From NCBI RefSeq assembly GCF_001651855.1, contig NZ_LNQC01000059.1:1-46664 (forward strand): a stretch of DNA of 46,664 bases. Direction: 5' to 3'. Shown here piece by piece: positions 7,373 through 16,163 of this stretch (the stretch's first letter is position 1; each line of letters starts with the position of its first letter). The notes beneath the pieces were generated by a model. That model saw only the letters and a list, made by a program, of their open reading frames with translations. It searched no databases and was not told the origin of the DNA. The DNA is from Sinorhizobium americanum (lineage in GTDB: Bacteria > Pseudomonadota > Alphaproteobacteria > Rhizobiales > Rhizobiaceae). Both the position numbers and the translations under genes were made by a program.

Positions 7373-8320
7373 TCAGGAGCCGCTCTTTGGCAGGCCGGGC
7401 GGATTGGTCTGAGCCTTGTCGATCGCCTCAGGGCCGAGATTCCAGATATTGAGGATCTTCTCGTAAGCGCCACTGGCGATCAGGTCATTGATGACGGCAG
7501 TCAAAGGAGCCGCCAGACCGCTGTCCTTGCGCGTGGTCACCGCGATCTCGGCCGTAATCGGCCAGCCGCCACTCACAGTGCCGACAAGCTTGGTCTTGCC
7601 GTTCAGTCCCGAGGCGTAGGCCTGCGTCGCATTGACGCTGAAGACGGCATCAGCTCTGCCGGATTGGACAGCCAGGTCCTTGACCGCGTCGTCGTCGTAA
7701 TATTGCACCTCGATCGGCTTCAGCCCAGCCGCGACGTTATGGCGGTCCCATTCCAGCAGGATCTTCTCCTGGTTGGTGCCGGCATCGGTGATGACCCTCA
7801 GTCCGGCAATATCCTTCGGTTCCTTGACCGAGGTGATCGCACTGTCGGCCTTGACGTAGAAGCCGAGCTCGTCCTTGCGGTAGGTCGAGAAGTCGAATTT
7901 CTCCTTGCGCTCCTCCGTTACCGTCACATTCGAAATCACTGCATCGAACTTCCCGGAGGTCAGTCCGAGCGGCCAATCGGCCCAGGCGACGGAAACGAGA
8001 TTGAGCTTCAGACCCAGGCTGTCGGCAATCGCCTGCGCCAGATCGACGTCGTAGCCGATGACGGTCTTGGAATCGGAGGCATAATCATGCAGCGGCAGAT
8101 TTCCGCTCGTGCTGATGCCGATGGTGAAGACGCCGTTCTCGACAAACTTGAAGTGCTTGATTTCGGCGATGCGCTTCTCGTTCTTTTCGACCCGCACCCG
8201 GTTCGGCTGCTCCGGGCTGAGATCGAATTTCTGCTGCTGCGCCTGAGCGGAACCAAACCCGATCGCGCCAATGGTTACAGCTCCCGCTATGAGAAGCCTT
8301 GCCCTATTTGCAAATGTCAT
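7373..8320 (-). CDS. Amino-acid-type ABC transporter substrate-binding protein (first copy)
   Basis: This 315-residue SBP_bac_3 protein has a signal peptide (hydrophobic LLIAGAVTIGAIGFGSAQA). Visible segments are NGVFTIGISTSGNLPLHDY, IGYDVDLAQAIADSLGLKLN, PLGLTSGKFDAVISNVTVTE and FDFSTYRKDELGFYVKADS. It lies 91 bp downstream of the permease-ATPase gene and 70 bp upstream of its paralog. The VTEERKEKFDFSTYRK region and the NPPGLPK end are shared with that paralog, so the pair arose by duplication. It probably delivers the same class of sulfur-containing amino acid to the fused permease. Ligand identity is inference from the operon. Confidence 0.9.
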   Translation of the reverse strand: MTFANRARLLIAGAVTIGAIGFGSAQAQQQKFDLSPEQPNRVRVEKNEKRIAEIKHFKFVENGVFTIGISTSGNLPLHDYASDSKTVIGYDVDLAQAIADSLGLKLNLVSVAWADWPLGLTSGKFDAVISNVTVTEERKEKFDFSTYRKDELGFYVKADSAITSVKEPKDIAGLRVITDAGTNQEKILLEWDRHNVAAGLKPIEVQYYDDDAVKDLAVQSGRADAVFSVNATQAYASGLNGKTKLVGTVSGGWPITAEIAVTTRKDSGLAAPLTAVINDLIASGAYEKILNIWNLGPEAIDKAQTNPPGLPKSGS

Positions 8321-8411
8321 GCCCCTTCTCCATTTCGTTTTGAATTGTCGTGGTTGCTAGTCAACCGGAGCAGCCAGTCGCGGCCCGGCATTTCACCAGC
8401 GCTGGCCGGCG

Positions 8412-10190
8412 CTAGAGAACCTTGGCGAGGAATTCGCGTGTTCGGGGATGCTCCGCTTGCGTGAAGACGCGGGCCGGCGGTCCGGCCTCCAGAATGCGGC
8501 CGCTTTCCATGAAGACGACGGTGTCTGCAACCTCCCGGGCAAAACCGATTTCATGCGTGACGATGACAAGGGTCGTGCCGGTGCGGGCCAGTTCCTTGAT
8601 GACGTCGAGCACTTCGCCAACAAGCTCCGGATCGAGCGCGGAGGTCGGCTCGTCGAAGAGCAGCACCTTCGGGCGAAGCGCCAGCGCCCGGGCGATCGCC
8701 ACACGCTGCTGCTGACCGCCGGAGAGCTGGCGCGGATAGGCGTTGATCTTGTCGCTGAGGCCGATGCGAGCAAGCAGGTCCTGCGCCAGCTGCACGGCTT
8801 CCTGCCGGCCGACGCCGCGGACCTGGATCGGCGCTTCGATCAGGTTTTCGAGCACGGTCAGATGCGGAAAAAGATTGAAGCTCTGAAAGACCATGCCGAT
8901 GTCGGCCCGGCGTTTGAGGATGTCCTTCTCCTTCAGCTCGTAGAGCGTGTCGCCCTTTCTTCTGTAGCCGACGAAATCACCGTCGACCGAGATGAAACCC
9001 TCGTCGACGCGCTCTAAATGATTGATGGCGCGAAGCAGCGTCGACTTCCCTGAACCAGAGGGGCCGAGCACGGCGGTCACGCTGCCGGCCGGCAGATTGA
9101 GCTCAACATCGTCGAGCACCCTCAGCGAACCGAAGCTTTTTGAGATACCGTGAATCCGCACAATTCCGCCCGCTGCCCGCAGGGCCGCCGCATCATGGAA
9201 GCCAGTATTGCGGACTCTGTCGGTCGCGCGATTGAGGATAGGCAGCGGGCGGCGGAAACGGTCGAAGAATGCCTGAAAAGGCAGCGGTGCCGGGTTGCGC
9301 ACGGCCCCCTTGGAGAAATAACGCTCGATATAGTGCTGGGCGACCGACAACCCGGTCATGATGATCAGGTACCAGACGGTCGCGACCATCAGCAGCGGAA
9401 TGACTTCGAGATTGCGGCGGTAGATCACCTGGACCGTGTAGAACAGCTCCGGCAGCGCCAACACGTAGACGACTGACGTGCTTTTCGCCAAACCGATGAG
9501 TTCGTTGAAGCCGATCGGCAGGATGGAGCGCATCGCCTGGGGCAGCACGATGCGGAAGGCCTGGCGGCGGCGCGGCAGGCCGAGAGCGGCGGCCGCCTCC
9601 AGTTGACCGTGATCGACCGAGAGAATGCCGCCGCGGACGATCTCGGCGAAGAAGGCCGACTGGTTGAGCGTGAGCCCGAGGAAGGCGGCGGCAAAGGGCG
9701 TCAGCAGCTGCACTGTGGGATAATCGAGCAAGACCGTATCGGTGAAGGGAATGCCGATTTTGATCGTCTCGTAGAGATAGCCGAGATTGTTCAGGATCAG
9801 CAGCAGCACAATGACCGGGATCGAGCGCAGCAGCCAAATGTAACCCCACGAGAGACCGGAAAGCAGTGGCGATTTGGAAACGCGGGCAAGCGCCAGCGCG
9901 GTTCCGAGGATCGAACCCGATATGGCGGCAAGCGTGGTCAGGAGCAGCGTCCTGCCGAGGCCGACGAGCACCGGCTCGGCGAAAAACCATTCCGCAAACA
10001 CGCCCCAACCCCAACGCGGATTCGTGAAGGTGGAATAGAGCACGGCGATGATGACGACGGCGGCGAATATCGTGCCTGCCAGCCGCTCCGGATGGCGCGC
10101 TGGGACGATGCGATACCGGGAATGATCCTGCTTCGGGTCTGCCGTCCTGCTGTCGGGCCTGATGCCCGCGAAATCCGTCGTCAGTGCCAT
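8412..10190 (-). CDS. Fused amino-acid ABC transporter permease and ATP-binding protein
   Basis: The single 592-residue polypeptide carries both membrane and ATPase parts. Residues ~37-300 form a His/Glu-type permease with several membrane helices and the EAA loop at about 198-221 (EAAAALGLPRRRQAFRIVLP). A ~40-residue linker follows, then the nucleotide-binding domain from ~342 with Walker A GPSGSGKST at 376-384, signature LSGGQQQR, Walker B VLLFDEP and the switch His in VIVTHEIG. A permease homodimer would bring two ATPase domains, so one gene can give a whole inner-membrane importer. Such fusions occur in rhizobia. It is followed by two binding-protein genes and preceded by an acetyltransferase gene, pointing to uptake of an S-substituted cysteine or its N-acetyl form. 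Confidence 0.93.
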   Translation of the reverse strand: MALTTDFAGIRPDSRTADPKQDHSRYRIVPARHPERLAGTIFAAVVIIAVLYSTFTNPRWGWGVFAEWFFAEPVLVGLGRTLLLTTLAAISGSILGTALALARVSKSPLLSGLSWGYIWLLRSIPVIVLLLILNNLGYLYETIKIGIPFTDTVLLDYPTVQLLTPFAAAFLGLTLNQSAFFAEIVRGGILSVDHGQLEAAAALGLPRRRQAFRIVLPQAMRSILPIGFNELIGLAKSTSVVYVLALPELFYTVQVIYRRNLEVIPLLMVATVWYLIIMTGLSVAQHYIERYFSKGAVRNPAPLPFQAFFDRFRRPLPILNRATDRVRNTGFHDAAALRAAGGIVRIHGISKSFGSLRVLDDVELNLPAGSVTAVLGPSGSGKSTLLRAINHLERVDEGFISVDGDFVGYRRKGDTLYELKEKDILKRRADIGMVFQSFNLFPHLTVLENLIEAPIQVRGVGRQEAVQLAQDLLARIGLSDKINAYPRQLSGGQQQRVAIARALALRPKVLLFDEPTSALDPELVGEVLDVIKELARTGTTLVIVTHEIGFAREVADTVVFMESGRILEAGPPARVFTQAEHPRTREFLAKVL

Positions 10191-10224
10191 TCTTGCTGCC
10201 CTTTGCTTGCCGGCCCTTGCCGGT

Positions 10225-10776
10225 TTAGAGACTTGCGCCTGCCGCGCGCAGGCGCGGTTTGGCCGCTGCGGGTTCGAAACCTGACGGAACGAGGTGGGTG
10301 ATGTCTTTCTCGAAGGGCAGGCTCTTGTAGACCTCGGGATCGACGGCCGTGTCGAAGAGCGCCGAGTAGCCGTTAGTAAGGTAGAGGCCGACCGCTTCCG
10401 GCTGGCGGAAACCGGTCGTCAGGTAAATGCGGGTATAGCCTTGCCGGGCCGCCTGTGCCTCCAGTTCCACCAGCACCTTGCGGGCAAGGCCCTGGCGGCG
10501 CAGATCCGAGCGCGTCCAGATGCGTTTGAACTCGGCCGTGTATTCGTCGTAGTGCTTGAAAGCGCCACCGCCGATGGTTTGGCCATCGCGGATCAACAGG
10601 ACAAAATTGCCTTGCGGCGGCGCGAAGGCTTCCGGGGGATAGCGGTTCAGTTCGGCCGCCGCACCTTCATCATTGAAATAGGTGCCGTAACGGCTGTCAT
10701 ATTCATGGATCAGTTCGTCGATCAGCGGCTTGGCCAGCGGATCAAGCGGCGTTGTATAGAGGAATCGATCGCTCAT
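10225..10776 (-). CDS. GNAT-family N-acetyltransferase
   Basis: The 183-residue protein has a GNAT fold: a central strand FVLLIRDGQTIGGGAFKHYD, then the acetyl-CoA loop R-R-Q-G-L-A-R-K-V in WTRSDLRRQGLARKVLVELE at ~90-110, and the closing AVGLYLTNGYSALF segment. It lies 18 bp after the M20 deacetylase gene and 34 bp before the permease-ATPase. In the Bacillus ytm and yxe operons an acetyltransferase of this family caps the amino group of S-alkyl or S-succino cysteine before oxidative C-S cleavage. The same placement here supports that role, though the substrate is inferred. Confidence 0.88.
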   Translation of the reverse strand: MSDRFLYTTPLDPLAKPLIDELIHEYDSRYGTYFNDEGAAAELNRYPPEAFAPPQGNFVLLIRDGQTIGGGAFKHYDEYTAEFKRIWTRSDLRRQGLARKVLVELEAQAARQGYTRIYLTTGFRQPEAVGLYLTNGYSALFDTAVDPEVYKSLPFEKDITHLVPSGFEPAAAKPRLRAAGASL

Positions 10777-10794
10777 GTTCGCTCCTTTGGCTGA

Positions 10795-11982
10795 TCAGGA
10801 CAGGAAGGCCTCGGCGAGACCCACCCAGAACCGGGCGGCAGGCGCGATGATTTCGTCTTTGAAATCATATTGCGGGCTGTGAAGGGCGGCGCTGTCGCCA
10901 TTGCCGACGAACAGATAGGAGCCCGGCCTCGCCTGCAGCATGTAGGCGAAATCCTCGCTTGCCGTGCGCGGCCTGAAATCATTCGCGACTTGCTCTGCCG
11001 GGAAGATTTCTTCGGCAACGCGGCGGGCAAAGCGTGTTTCCTCGGGATGATTGATCACGGCCGGGAAACCGCGCCGGTATTTCACTTCCGCCTGGGCGCC
11101 AAAACTCTCCGCCTGGGCGCGCGCCAGCGCCGGCACGCGCTCTTCAAGCTTGTCGCGCACCGCCTCGCAATAGGCACGCGCCGTCAGCTTCAGCTCGACG
11201 CTTTCGGGAATGACGTTGGAGGCCGAGCCGCCATGGATCGAGCCGACCGTCAGCACCGCCATTTCGAGCGGATCGACATTGCGGGCGACGATGCTTTGAA
11301 GCGCCGTGATGAAGGACGCAGATGCCAGGACCGGATCCACCGTCTCGTGCGGGGCGGCGCCATGACCGCCCCTCCCGATGATGCGGATCAACGCCTGGTC
11401 GACCGAGGCCATGGCCGGCCCTTCGACGAAGCCGAACTGCCCCGCCGTGACACCCGGCCAGTTGTGCAGCCCGAAGACCGCATCGACGGGAAAGCGTTCG
11501 AACAGTCGGTCCTGGATCATCTTCCTGGCGCCGGCACCAACTTCCTCGGCCGGCTGGAAAATCAGCGTCAGCGTGCCGGAGAACTTGCCGTGTTCGGCAA
11601 GATAACGGGCAGCCGCGAGCAGGATCGTCGTATGCCCGTCGTGGCCGCAGGCGTGCATGACGCCGGGGTTGCGGCTGGAATAGGCGAGATTGGTCGCCTC
11701 TTCGATCGGCAGCGCATCGATATCCGCCCGGATACCGATGCGCCTGCCGCCCGGCCCCCGCCTGAGTGTCGCGACCACCCCATAGCCGCCGACGCCCTCT
11801 ACCACCTCGTAGCTGTAGGAGGAGAGGTATTTCGCCACAAGCTTGGAAGTCCGCCCTTCCTGGAAGGAGAGTTCCGGATATTGATGCAGGTCGCGCCGGA
11901 TGGCGACGAACTCGTCGATCGAGGCAAGGATTATCCGTTCGGCGTCGTCGCGATGACGCGCGCCGTCAGTATGGATATTCAT
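10795..11982 (-). CDS. M20-family amidohydrolase / N-acetylcysteine-type deacetylase
   Basis: The 395-residue protein is an M20D peptidase-like amidohydrolase. It has the opening RRDLHQYPELSFQEGRTS, metal ligands in MHACGHDGHT (about 107-116), FQPAEEVGAGA (catalytic and metal-binding Glu pair), a GLHNWPG histidine, the dimerisation domain GRGGHGAAPHETVDPV, and SEDFA near the end. Length is normal. Family members remove N-acyl groups from amino acids (SndA/YxeP, hippurate and auxin-conjugate hydrolases). Between a monooxygenase gene and an acetyltransferase gene, its likely job is to free cysteine or an S-substituted cysteine from the N-acetyl form in the cytoplasm. Broader amidohydrolase activity cannot be excluded. 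Confidence 0.92.
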   Translation of the reverse strand: MNIHTDGARHRDDAERIILASIDEFVAIRRDLHQYPELSFQEGRTSKLVAKYLSSYSYEVVEGVGGYGVVATLRRGPGGRRIGIRADIDALPIEEATNLAYSSRNPGVMHACGHDGHTTILLAAARYLAEHGKFSGTLTLIFQPAEEVGAGARKMIQDRLFERFPVDAVFGLHNWPGVTAGQFGFVEGPAMASVDQALIRIIGRGGHGAAPHETVDPVLASASFITALQSIVARNVDPLEMAVLTVGSIHGGSASNVIPESVELKLTARAYCEAVRDKLEERVPALARAQAESFGAQAEVKYRRGFPAVINHPEETRFARRVAEEIFPAEQVANDFRPRTASEDFAYMLQARPGSYLFVGNGDSAALHSPQYDFKDEIIAPAARFWVGLAEAFLS

Positions 11983-12042
11983 GGTCTTTGTTCCCGAAGG
12001 TTGAGCCGCGCGCGGGGCGCGGCGGGTTACCTCGTCAATGCC

Positions 12043-13383
12043 TCAGGCCCGGGCCCTTTCCGCCGCATCCCCGCCGCCCGCATAGATGCTTTCCCGCCGC
12101 GGAAGTCCGAGGTGATCGCGCAGCGTCTGGCCTTCGAGATGCGGATCGAAAAGCCCACGTTCCTGTAGGATCGGAATGACCAGCCGGATGAAATCGTCGA
12201 GGCCCTCGGCAATCACCGGGAAGCTGAGGATGAAACCGTCTGCCGCATCCTTCTCCACCCAGTCGATGATCTTGTCGGCAATGGCTTCGGCCGTGCCGAC
12301 GAAACCCTCGCGCGGCGTCGCGGCCTCGAGCGCCGCTTCTCGCAGCGTTTGCCCCTTTTCCTTGGCAAGCTGTTTGATACGGTCGGTCGTCGAGCGGAAA
12401 CTGTTCTTGCCGATATCGCCGAGTTCCGGAAACGGCGCATCCAAGTCGTAGACGCTGAAATCATGGTGGTCGAAGAAGCGGCCAAGATAGGCGAGCGCCT
12501 CATCGATCGAGATCAGGTTGCGGATGATCTGATATTTCTCCTCGGCCTCGGCCTGGGTAGCGCCGACGATCGGGCCAATGCCAGGGAAGATCTTCACGCC
12601 GTCCGCCGAACGCCCCTGCGCCACGGCCGCCTGCTTCACCCGCCGGGAGAAGGTCTGGTTGTCTTCGAGCGAAACGGCATGGGTGAAGACCGCGTCCGCG
12701 TGCTTGCCGGCAAGCCCGACGCCCGCATCCGACGAGCCCGCCTGGAAGATGACCGGCTGGCCCTGGGGAGAACGCTGGATGTTGAGCGGCCCCTCCACCT
12801 GGAAGAAGCGGCCCTTGTGGTCGAGCCGATGCAGTTTGTCACCGTCGAAGAACTTGCCGCTTGCCCGGTCGCGGACGAAGGCATCGTCATCCCAGCTGTC
12901 CCAGAGGCCGTTGACGATCTCCAGATATTCATCCGCCATCTCATAACGCAACGCGTGTTCCGGATGCGGGCGGCTGTAGTTCTTCGCCGTGCCTTCAAGC
13001 GGCGTCGTCACTGCGTTCCAGCCGGCCCGCCCGCCGCTCAGGAGGTCGAGCGAGGCGAACTGGCGGGCAACCGTGAACGGGTCGCTGTAGGAAGTCGAAA
13101 CCGTGCCGGCGAGACCGATCTTCGACGTCACCGTCGCCAGTGCCGAAAGGATCGTCAGCGGCTCGAACCGGTTGAGGAAATGCGGGATCGATTTCTCGTT
13201 GATATAAAGCCCGTCCGCCACGAATGCGAAGGCGATGCCAGCCGCTTCCGCCTTTAGTGCCGTTGTCTTCAAGAACTCTAAATTGACGCTGGCGTCCGCC
13301 GGTCCGCTCGGATGCTTCCAGGCATTCATGTGGCCGCCGGCGCCCTGCAGCATGATGCCGAACGTGATCTTTTTTTGAGCCAT
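12043..13383 (-). CDS. NtaA/SnaA/DszA-family FMN-dependent monooxygenase
   Basis: The 446-residue protein belongs to the large luciferase-like group that includes nitrilotriacetate monooxygenase A and CmoJ/YxeK. Family marks are [60 protein letters not shown] followed by [30 protein letters not shown] and a C-terminal [17 protein letters not shown]. The substrate group in the ytm/yxe pathways is an N-acetyl S-substituted cysteine, cleaved at the C-S bond using FMNH2 and O2. Here it sits 23 bp after an LLM gene and 60 bp before the M20 gene. The reductase supplying FMNH2 is not in this operon; one lies at 40.3-40.9 kb. Confidence 0.92.
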   Translation of the reverse strand: MAQKKITFGIMLQGAGGHMNAWKHPSGPADASVNLEFLKTTALKAEAAGIAFAFVADGLYINEKSIPHFLNRFEPLTILSALATVTSKIGLAGTVSTSYSDPFTVARQFASLDLLSGGRAGWNAVTTPLEGTAKNYSRPHPEHALRYEMADEYLEIVNGLWDSWDDDAFVRDRASGKFFDGDKLHRLDHKGRFFQVEGPLNIQRSPQGQPVIFQAGSSDAGVGLAGKHADAVFTHAVSLEDNQTFSRRVKQAAVAQGRSADGVKIFPGIGPIVGATQAEAEEKYQIIRNLISIDEALAYLGRFFDHHDFSVYDLDAPFPELGDIGKNSFRSTTDRIKQLAKEKGQTLREAALEAATPREGFVGTAEAIADKIIDWVEKDAADGFILSFPVIAEGLDDFIRLVIPILQERGLFDPHLEGQTLRDHLGLPRRESIYAGGGDAAERARA

Positions 13384-13406
13384 GGATCAATCCTCCTTGG
13401 AAACGA

Positions 13407-14399
13407 TCAGGCGACGAGTGAAAGCCGCTCTTTCGCGAGCAGCTCGATGGAGGCGAGGCGCTCGGCAGCCGAGAGCGCCGGCGTGTCGAGGACGAATTCC
13501 TTGACGCCGTATCGGCGGTGAAATTCGTCCAGTTCCTTGCGGATCTGTTTTGCCGTGCCGTGCAGCACGCTCGGCACCTTCTCCTCTATGCGATAATCGG
13601 TGACGCCAGCCTGGCGGGCAAATTCGACGGCCTGTTCCTCGCTGCCGACATTGACGGTCTGGCCGTTCGGCAGGAACACCTTGACAACACGCAGATTGCC
13701 GACGCGCGCGCGGGCATGTTCTTCGCTTTCGGCGGCAAAGGCTGCGAGCGCCAGGATCGGGCGCTTGCCACCGGATGCGCGCTCGTAAGCCTCGAAGGTC
13801 TTGCGCAGATTGTCAGGATCGCCGTTCAGATGGCCGGCAAAGACGAGCTCCCAGCCTTTCGCCGCAGCGAGTTCGGCGCTTCCAACGCTGGCGCCGAGCA
13901 GGAAGCGCTCGGGAGCGGTCGGCGGAAATGGCGTCGCCTGCGGACCGTCGGAATTCGGGTCTGCGGCAAGATAGGTGTTGAGATCGGAAAGCTGGTCCGA
14001 AAAATCCGGCCTCCTCGCCGGATCGACACCAAGCTGCAGGGCGCGCGTTGCGAGCGGAAAGCCGCCCGGCGCCTTGCCGACGCCGAGATCGACGCGGCCG
14101 GGTGCAAGCGATGCCAGAAGATTGAAAGTTTCGGCAACCTTGTAGGCCCTATAGTGCTGCAGCATGACGCCGCCGGAGCCAATACGGATCTTCGACGTCC
14201 TGGCGAGAAGATGTGCGATCAGCGCCTCCGGCGCGGAGCTCGCCAGATTGGACATGTTGTGATGCTCGGCGACCCAGAACCGGTGATAGCCGAGTCCCTC
14301 GGCCCGGATGGCAAGCTTTACCGTGGCCTGCAAAGCATCCGCTGCGGTGTGACCCTGTTCGATCGGGCTTTTGTCGAGAAGGCTGAGGAGGTAGGTCAT
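13407..14399 (-). CDS. LLM-class flavin-dependent oxidoreductase (MsnO8/CmoO-like), first gene of operon
   Basis: This 330-residue luciferase-like monooxygenase has LSLLDKSPIEQGHTAADALQ, RFWVAEHHNMSNLASSAPEA, SKIRIGSGGVMLQHYRAYKV, PGRVDLGVGKAPGGFP and a C-terminal region with DYRIEEKVPS. This EHHN plus GSGGVMLQHY type matches the MsnO8 class and Bacillus YtmO/CmoO. It heads the leftward operon, with a TATAAT box on the minus strand 57 bp upstream of the ATG. With the NtaA-type enzyme it gives the operon two different C-S cleaving oxygenases, plus a broken third at the far end. The substrate is not determinable from sequence. Confidence 0.9.
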   Translation of the reverse strand: MTYLLSLLDKSPIEQGHTAADALQATVKLAIRAEGLGYHRFWVAEHHNMSNLASSAPEALIAHLLARTSKIRIGSGGVMLQHYRAYKVAETFNLLASLAPGRVDLGVGKAPGGFPLATRALQLGVDPARRPDFSDQLSDLNTYLAADPNSDGPQATPFPPTAPERFLLGASVGSAELAAAKGWELVFAGHLNGDPDNLRKTFEAYERASGGKRPILALAAFAAESEEHARARVGNLRVVKVFLPNGQTVNVGSEEQAVEFARQAGVTDYRIEEKVPSVLHGTAKQIRKELDEFHRRYGVKEFVLDTPALSAAERLASIELLAKERLSLVA

Positions 14400-14455
14400 G
14401 TGGCCGCAATCCGCTTGCTGGTTGCATTAGTCCATAAAATCAGTAGACAAACCTC

Positions 14456-14461
14456 ATTATA
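14456..14461 (-). promoter_or_regulatory. Candidate -10 box for the S-substituted cysteine operon
   Basis: A perfect TATAAT reads on the minus strand, 57 bp before the start codon of the first operon gene. The -35 position holds only a weak match (near TGCGAA). Near-palindromic sequence with CAGTAG and TAGTCC halves follows at 14428-14450 and could bind a regulator. This is a reading of base patterns only. Confidence 0.3.
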
Positions 14462-14616
14462 AGAAATGACATTCTCTTTCGCAGGCATAGCGAGGAAAAA
14501 AGCAGCCGCGGCGGAAATGGGAGGTCGCGCGCTGGAAATGACGATCCACGGTGTCGTGGCAGACCTTACAATTGACCATTTGTTGATCTATATTGTGGTC
14601 CAATGGAGTAACCCGC

Positions 14617-14898
14617 ATGAAATTGTCAGAACAGGTAAGGCCGATCAGCTATCTCAAGGCGCATGCGCCCGAGATCATCCGGACGTTGAAGGATAATCCT
14701 CAGCCCGTTGTCATTACCCTTCACGGCGAGGCGAAAGCGATCCTTCAGGACGTCGGTCAATACGAAGAAACGCAGGAGACGCTAGCGCTCTTGAAGGTGC
14801 TGGCGCTCACCAACCGGCAGGTCGAGGAGGGCAAGCTGCGGCCTGCTGCCGAATCCTTCACCCGTATTCGCAAACGTCTGGCTGACAGCCAGTCCTGA
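14617..14898 (+). CDS. Type II antitoxin, Phd/YefM family
   Basis: The 93-residue protein starts MKLSEQVRPISYLKAHAPEI and continues QPVVITLHGEAKAILQDVGQ, the standard prevent-host-death fold in which a DNA-binding N-terminus leads to a toxin-binding C-terminal helix. I prefer ATG 14617 (GGAG nine bases upstream) over an in-frame GTG-type start at 14593. Its TGA overlaps the ATG of the toxin gene by one base, the usual coupling in such modules. It should bind the sequence just upstream and repress the pair. It is divergent from the operon to the left. Confidence 0.9.
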   Translation: MKLSEQVRPISYLKAHAPEIIRTLKDNPQPVVITLHGEAKAILQDVGQYEETQETLALLKVLALTNRQVEEGKLRPAAESFTRIRKRLADSQS

Positions 14899-15221
14899 TG
14901 CCGTACCGTGTTCTTTTCGCCGAGGACGCGGAACGCGACATCGAGGATCTTTACCGGTTCATCGCCGGTCGCGACGGCACTGAAACGGCAGAGCGCATCT
15001 TGAAGGAAATCGAAACCGCCTGCGCCGATCTCGAAGAGTTCCCCGCCCGCGGAAACATTCCGAAAGAACTGGAGAGTATCGGGCTCGCCGAATACCGGGA
15101 ACTGCATCATAAGCCATGGCGCATGATCTACCGCATCATGGGCACCGACGTCGTCGTCTACTGCGTCGTGGACGGACGCCGCGACATGCAGACCTTTCTC
15201 GAGCGAAGGCTCATCCGCTGA
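14898..15221 (+). CDS. Type II toxin, RelE/ParE family
   Basis: The 107-residue protein has the ParE/RelE plan: YRVLFAEDAERDIEDLYRFI at the start, then a helix with ILKEIETACADLEEFPARGN, then strands with EYRELHHKPWRMIYRIMGTD and VVYCVVDGRRDMQTFLERRL. Family members act on gyrase (ParE) or on translating ribosomes (RelE); the sequence alone does not say which. It is translationally coupled to the antitoxin. The pair lies between the sulfur operon and a patch of foreign-looking genes, where such modules commonly stabilise accessory DNA. Confidence 0.92.
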   Translation: MPYRVLFAEDAERDIEDLYRFIAGRDGTETAERILKEIETACADLEEFPARGNIPKELESIGLAEYRELHHKPWRMIYRIMGTDVVVYCVVDGRRDMQTFLERRLIR

Positions 15222-16163
15222 CTCCTGCAAGTGGCCTGCCTGCGATCACCATTCATCGACCATCCGCAGAGACCTTTGCGGGACCGCCGCACCGGTGAAT
15301 GCCGGCACCTTTCCGGCTTCCGGCCGGCCGGCGCATTGCCGAGAAGCCCCATCAGCATCGGGGCCGATCGCGAACTCTCACTTTTCGCTTTGCAGCGTCC
15401 GCGAATATAGCCGAAGCCAAGGAGCGCCTTGGTGACGTCGCTTCGGAGGCCAAGGGTGGCCGCCGCCAGGAAACCGAGAAGGAGCGCCGCCGCCCCGCGA
15501 TGACGCCGTAGAGGTTGGACCCGGCTAGAGGCGGGCCCCGAAAGGCAGATATTTCTCCAAGCGGCTGCACAACTGCACGCATGAATTTGGCCCCCTGTAT
15601 TCCCAAATTCTCATAGCAATCAGCGGTTATCGTAAGCCCAGGAAATCTCTCGAAAGTTTCACTTTTCGGCGTTTGGATTAAGCTCCCCAGGGGTTCCGAG
15701 AGACCTCGATTTTGACTACCGATAAGGGCACGACATCGGAGGTCGTGCCTGCGGACTTCCCCGGCCTCGCCAGCCTGTATTGGCAGAGGAATGCCGCTCG
15801 GTCCATCGAACCGCATGGGCGCTCTATCGCGCCAACTGGCAGTTCATCTACCAAGACGATCTTGATGACGAGCGGGCTTTGATCGAAAGCCTGGTGGTCG
15901 AATTTGGGAATGGGGTGGGAATGGGGAATGGCTGCTCTGCACCGACGGCCCGCCGCCTCCGTTGCCAGTCGGGAGATCAAACCGTAGGAAGCGGACGAAA
16001 ATGGCGGTGTTTATTTGGAACTGGGTTCGCGAAGACGCGGAAAACGGTTAGCCGCCCGACGGCGGCTGGCTTCCTCCTAGCTCGGGGATGGACTAATGGC
16101 GTGCTCCCCCCGGGGCAGTACAGAGTCACGACGGTAGTCGTCCTTCCAAATGACGGTTCCACA
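15222..16163. other. Long gene-poor stretch after the toxin gene
   Basis: No gene is supported with confidence. Several short frames are open on both strands, but none shows a ribosome site together with recognisable or well-composed protein sequence. A minus-strand frame around 15400-15510 (a hydrophobic LLLGFLAAATLGLRSDVTKA reading) could be the remnant of a small membrane protein. A perfect 7-bp hairpin (AGCCGCC/GGCGGCT) lies at 16050-16067 without a T-run. I regard the stretch as decayed sequence between the sulfur operon and the next block. Confidence 0.4.

Noticed and set aside
10234..10256. GC-rich hairpin as a terminator
   Set aside because: It lies inside the C-terminal codons of the acetyltransferase gene, in the middle of an operon, and has no T-run.
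10870..12168. Open frame of 432 codons on the plus strand
   Set aside because: It is exactly antisense to the M20 amidohydrolase and the end of the NtaA-type gene. Its composition is a mirror of those genes, it has no ribosome site and it resembles no family.
14572..14594. TTGACC plus TATATT as a promoter for the antitoxin gene
   Set aside because: The spacing is 11 bases, too short for a sigma-70 promoter, and I found no better pair.
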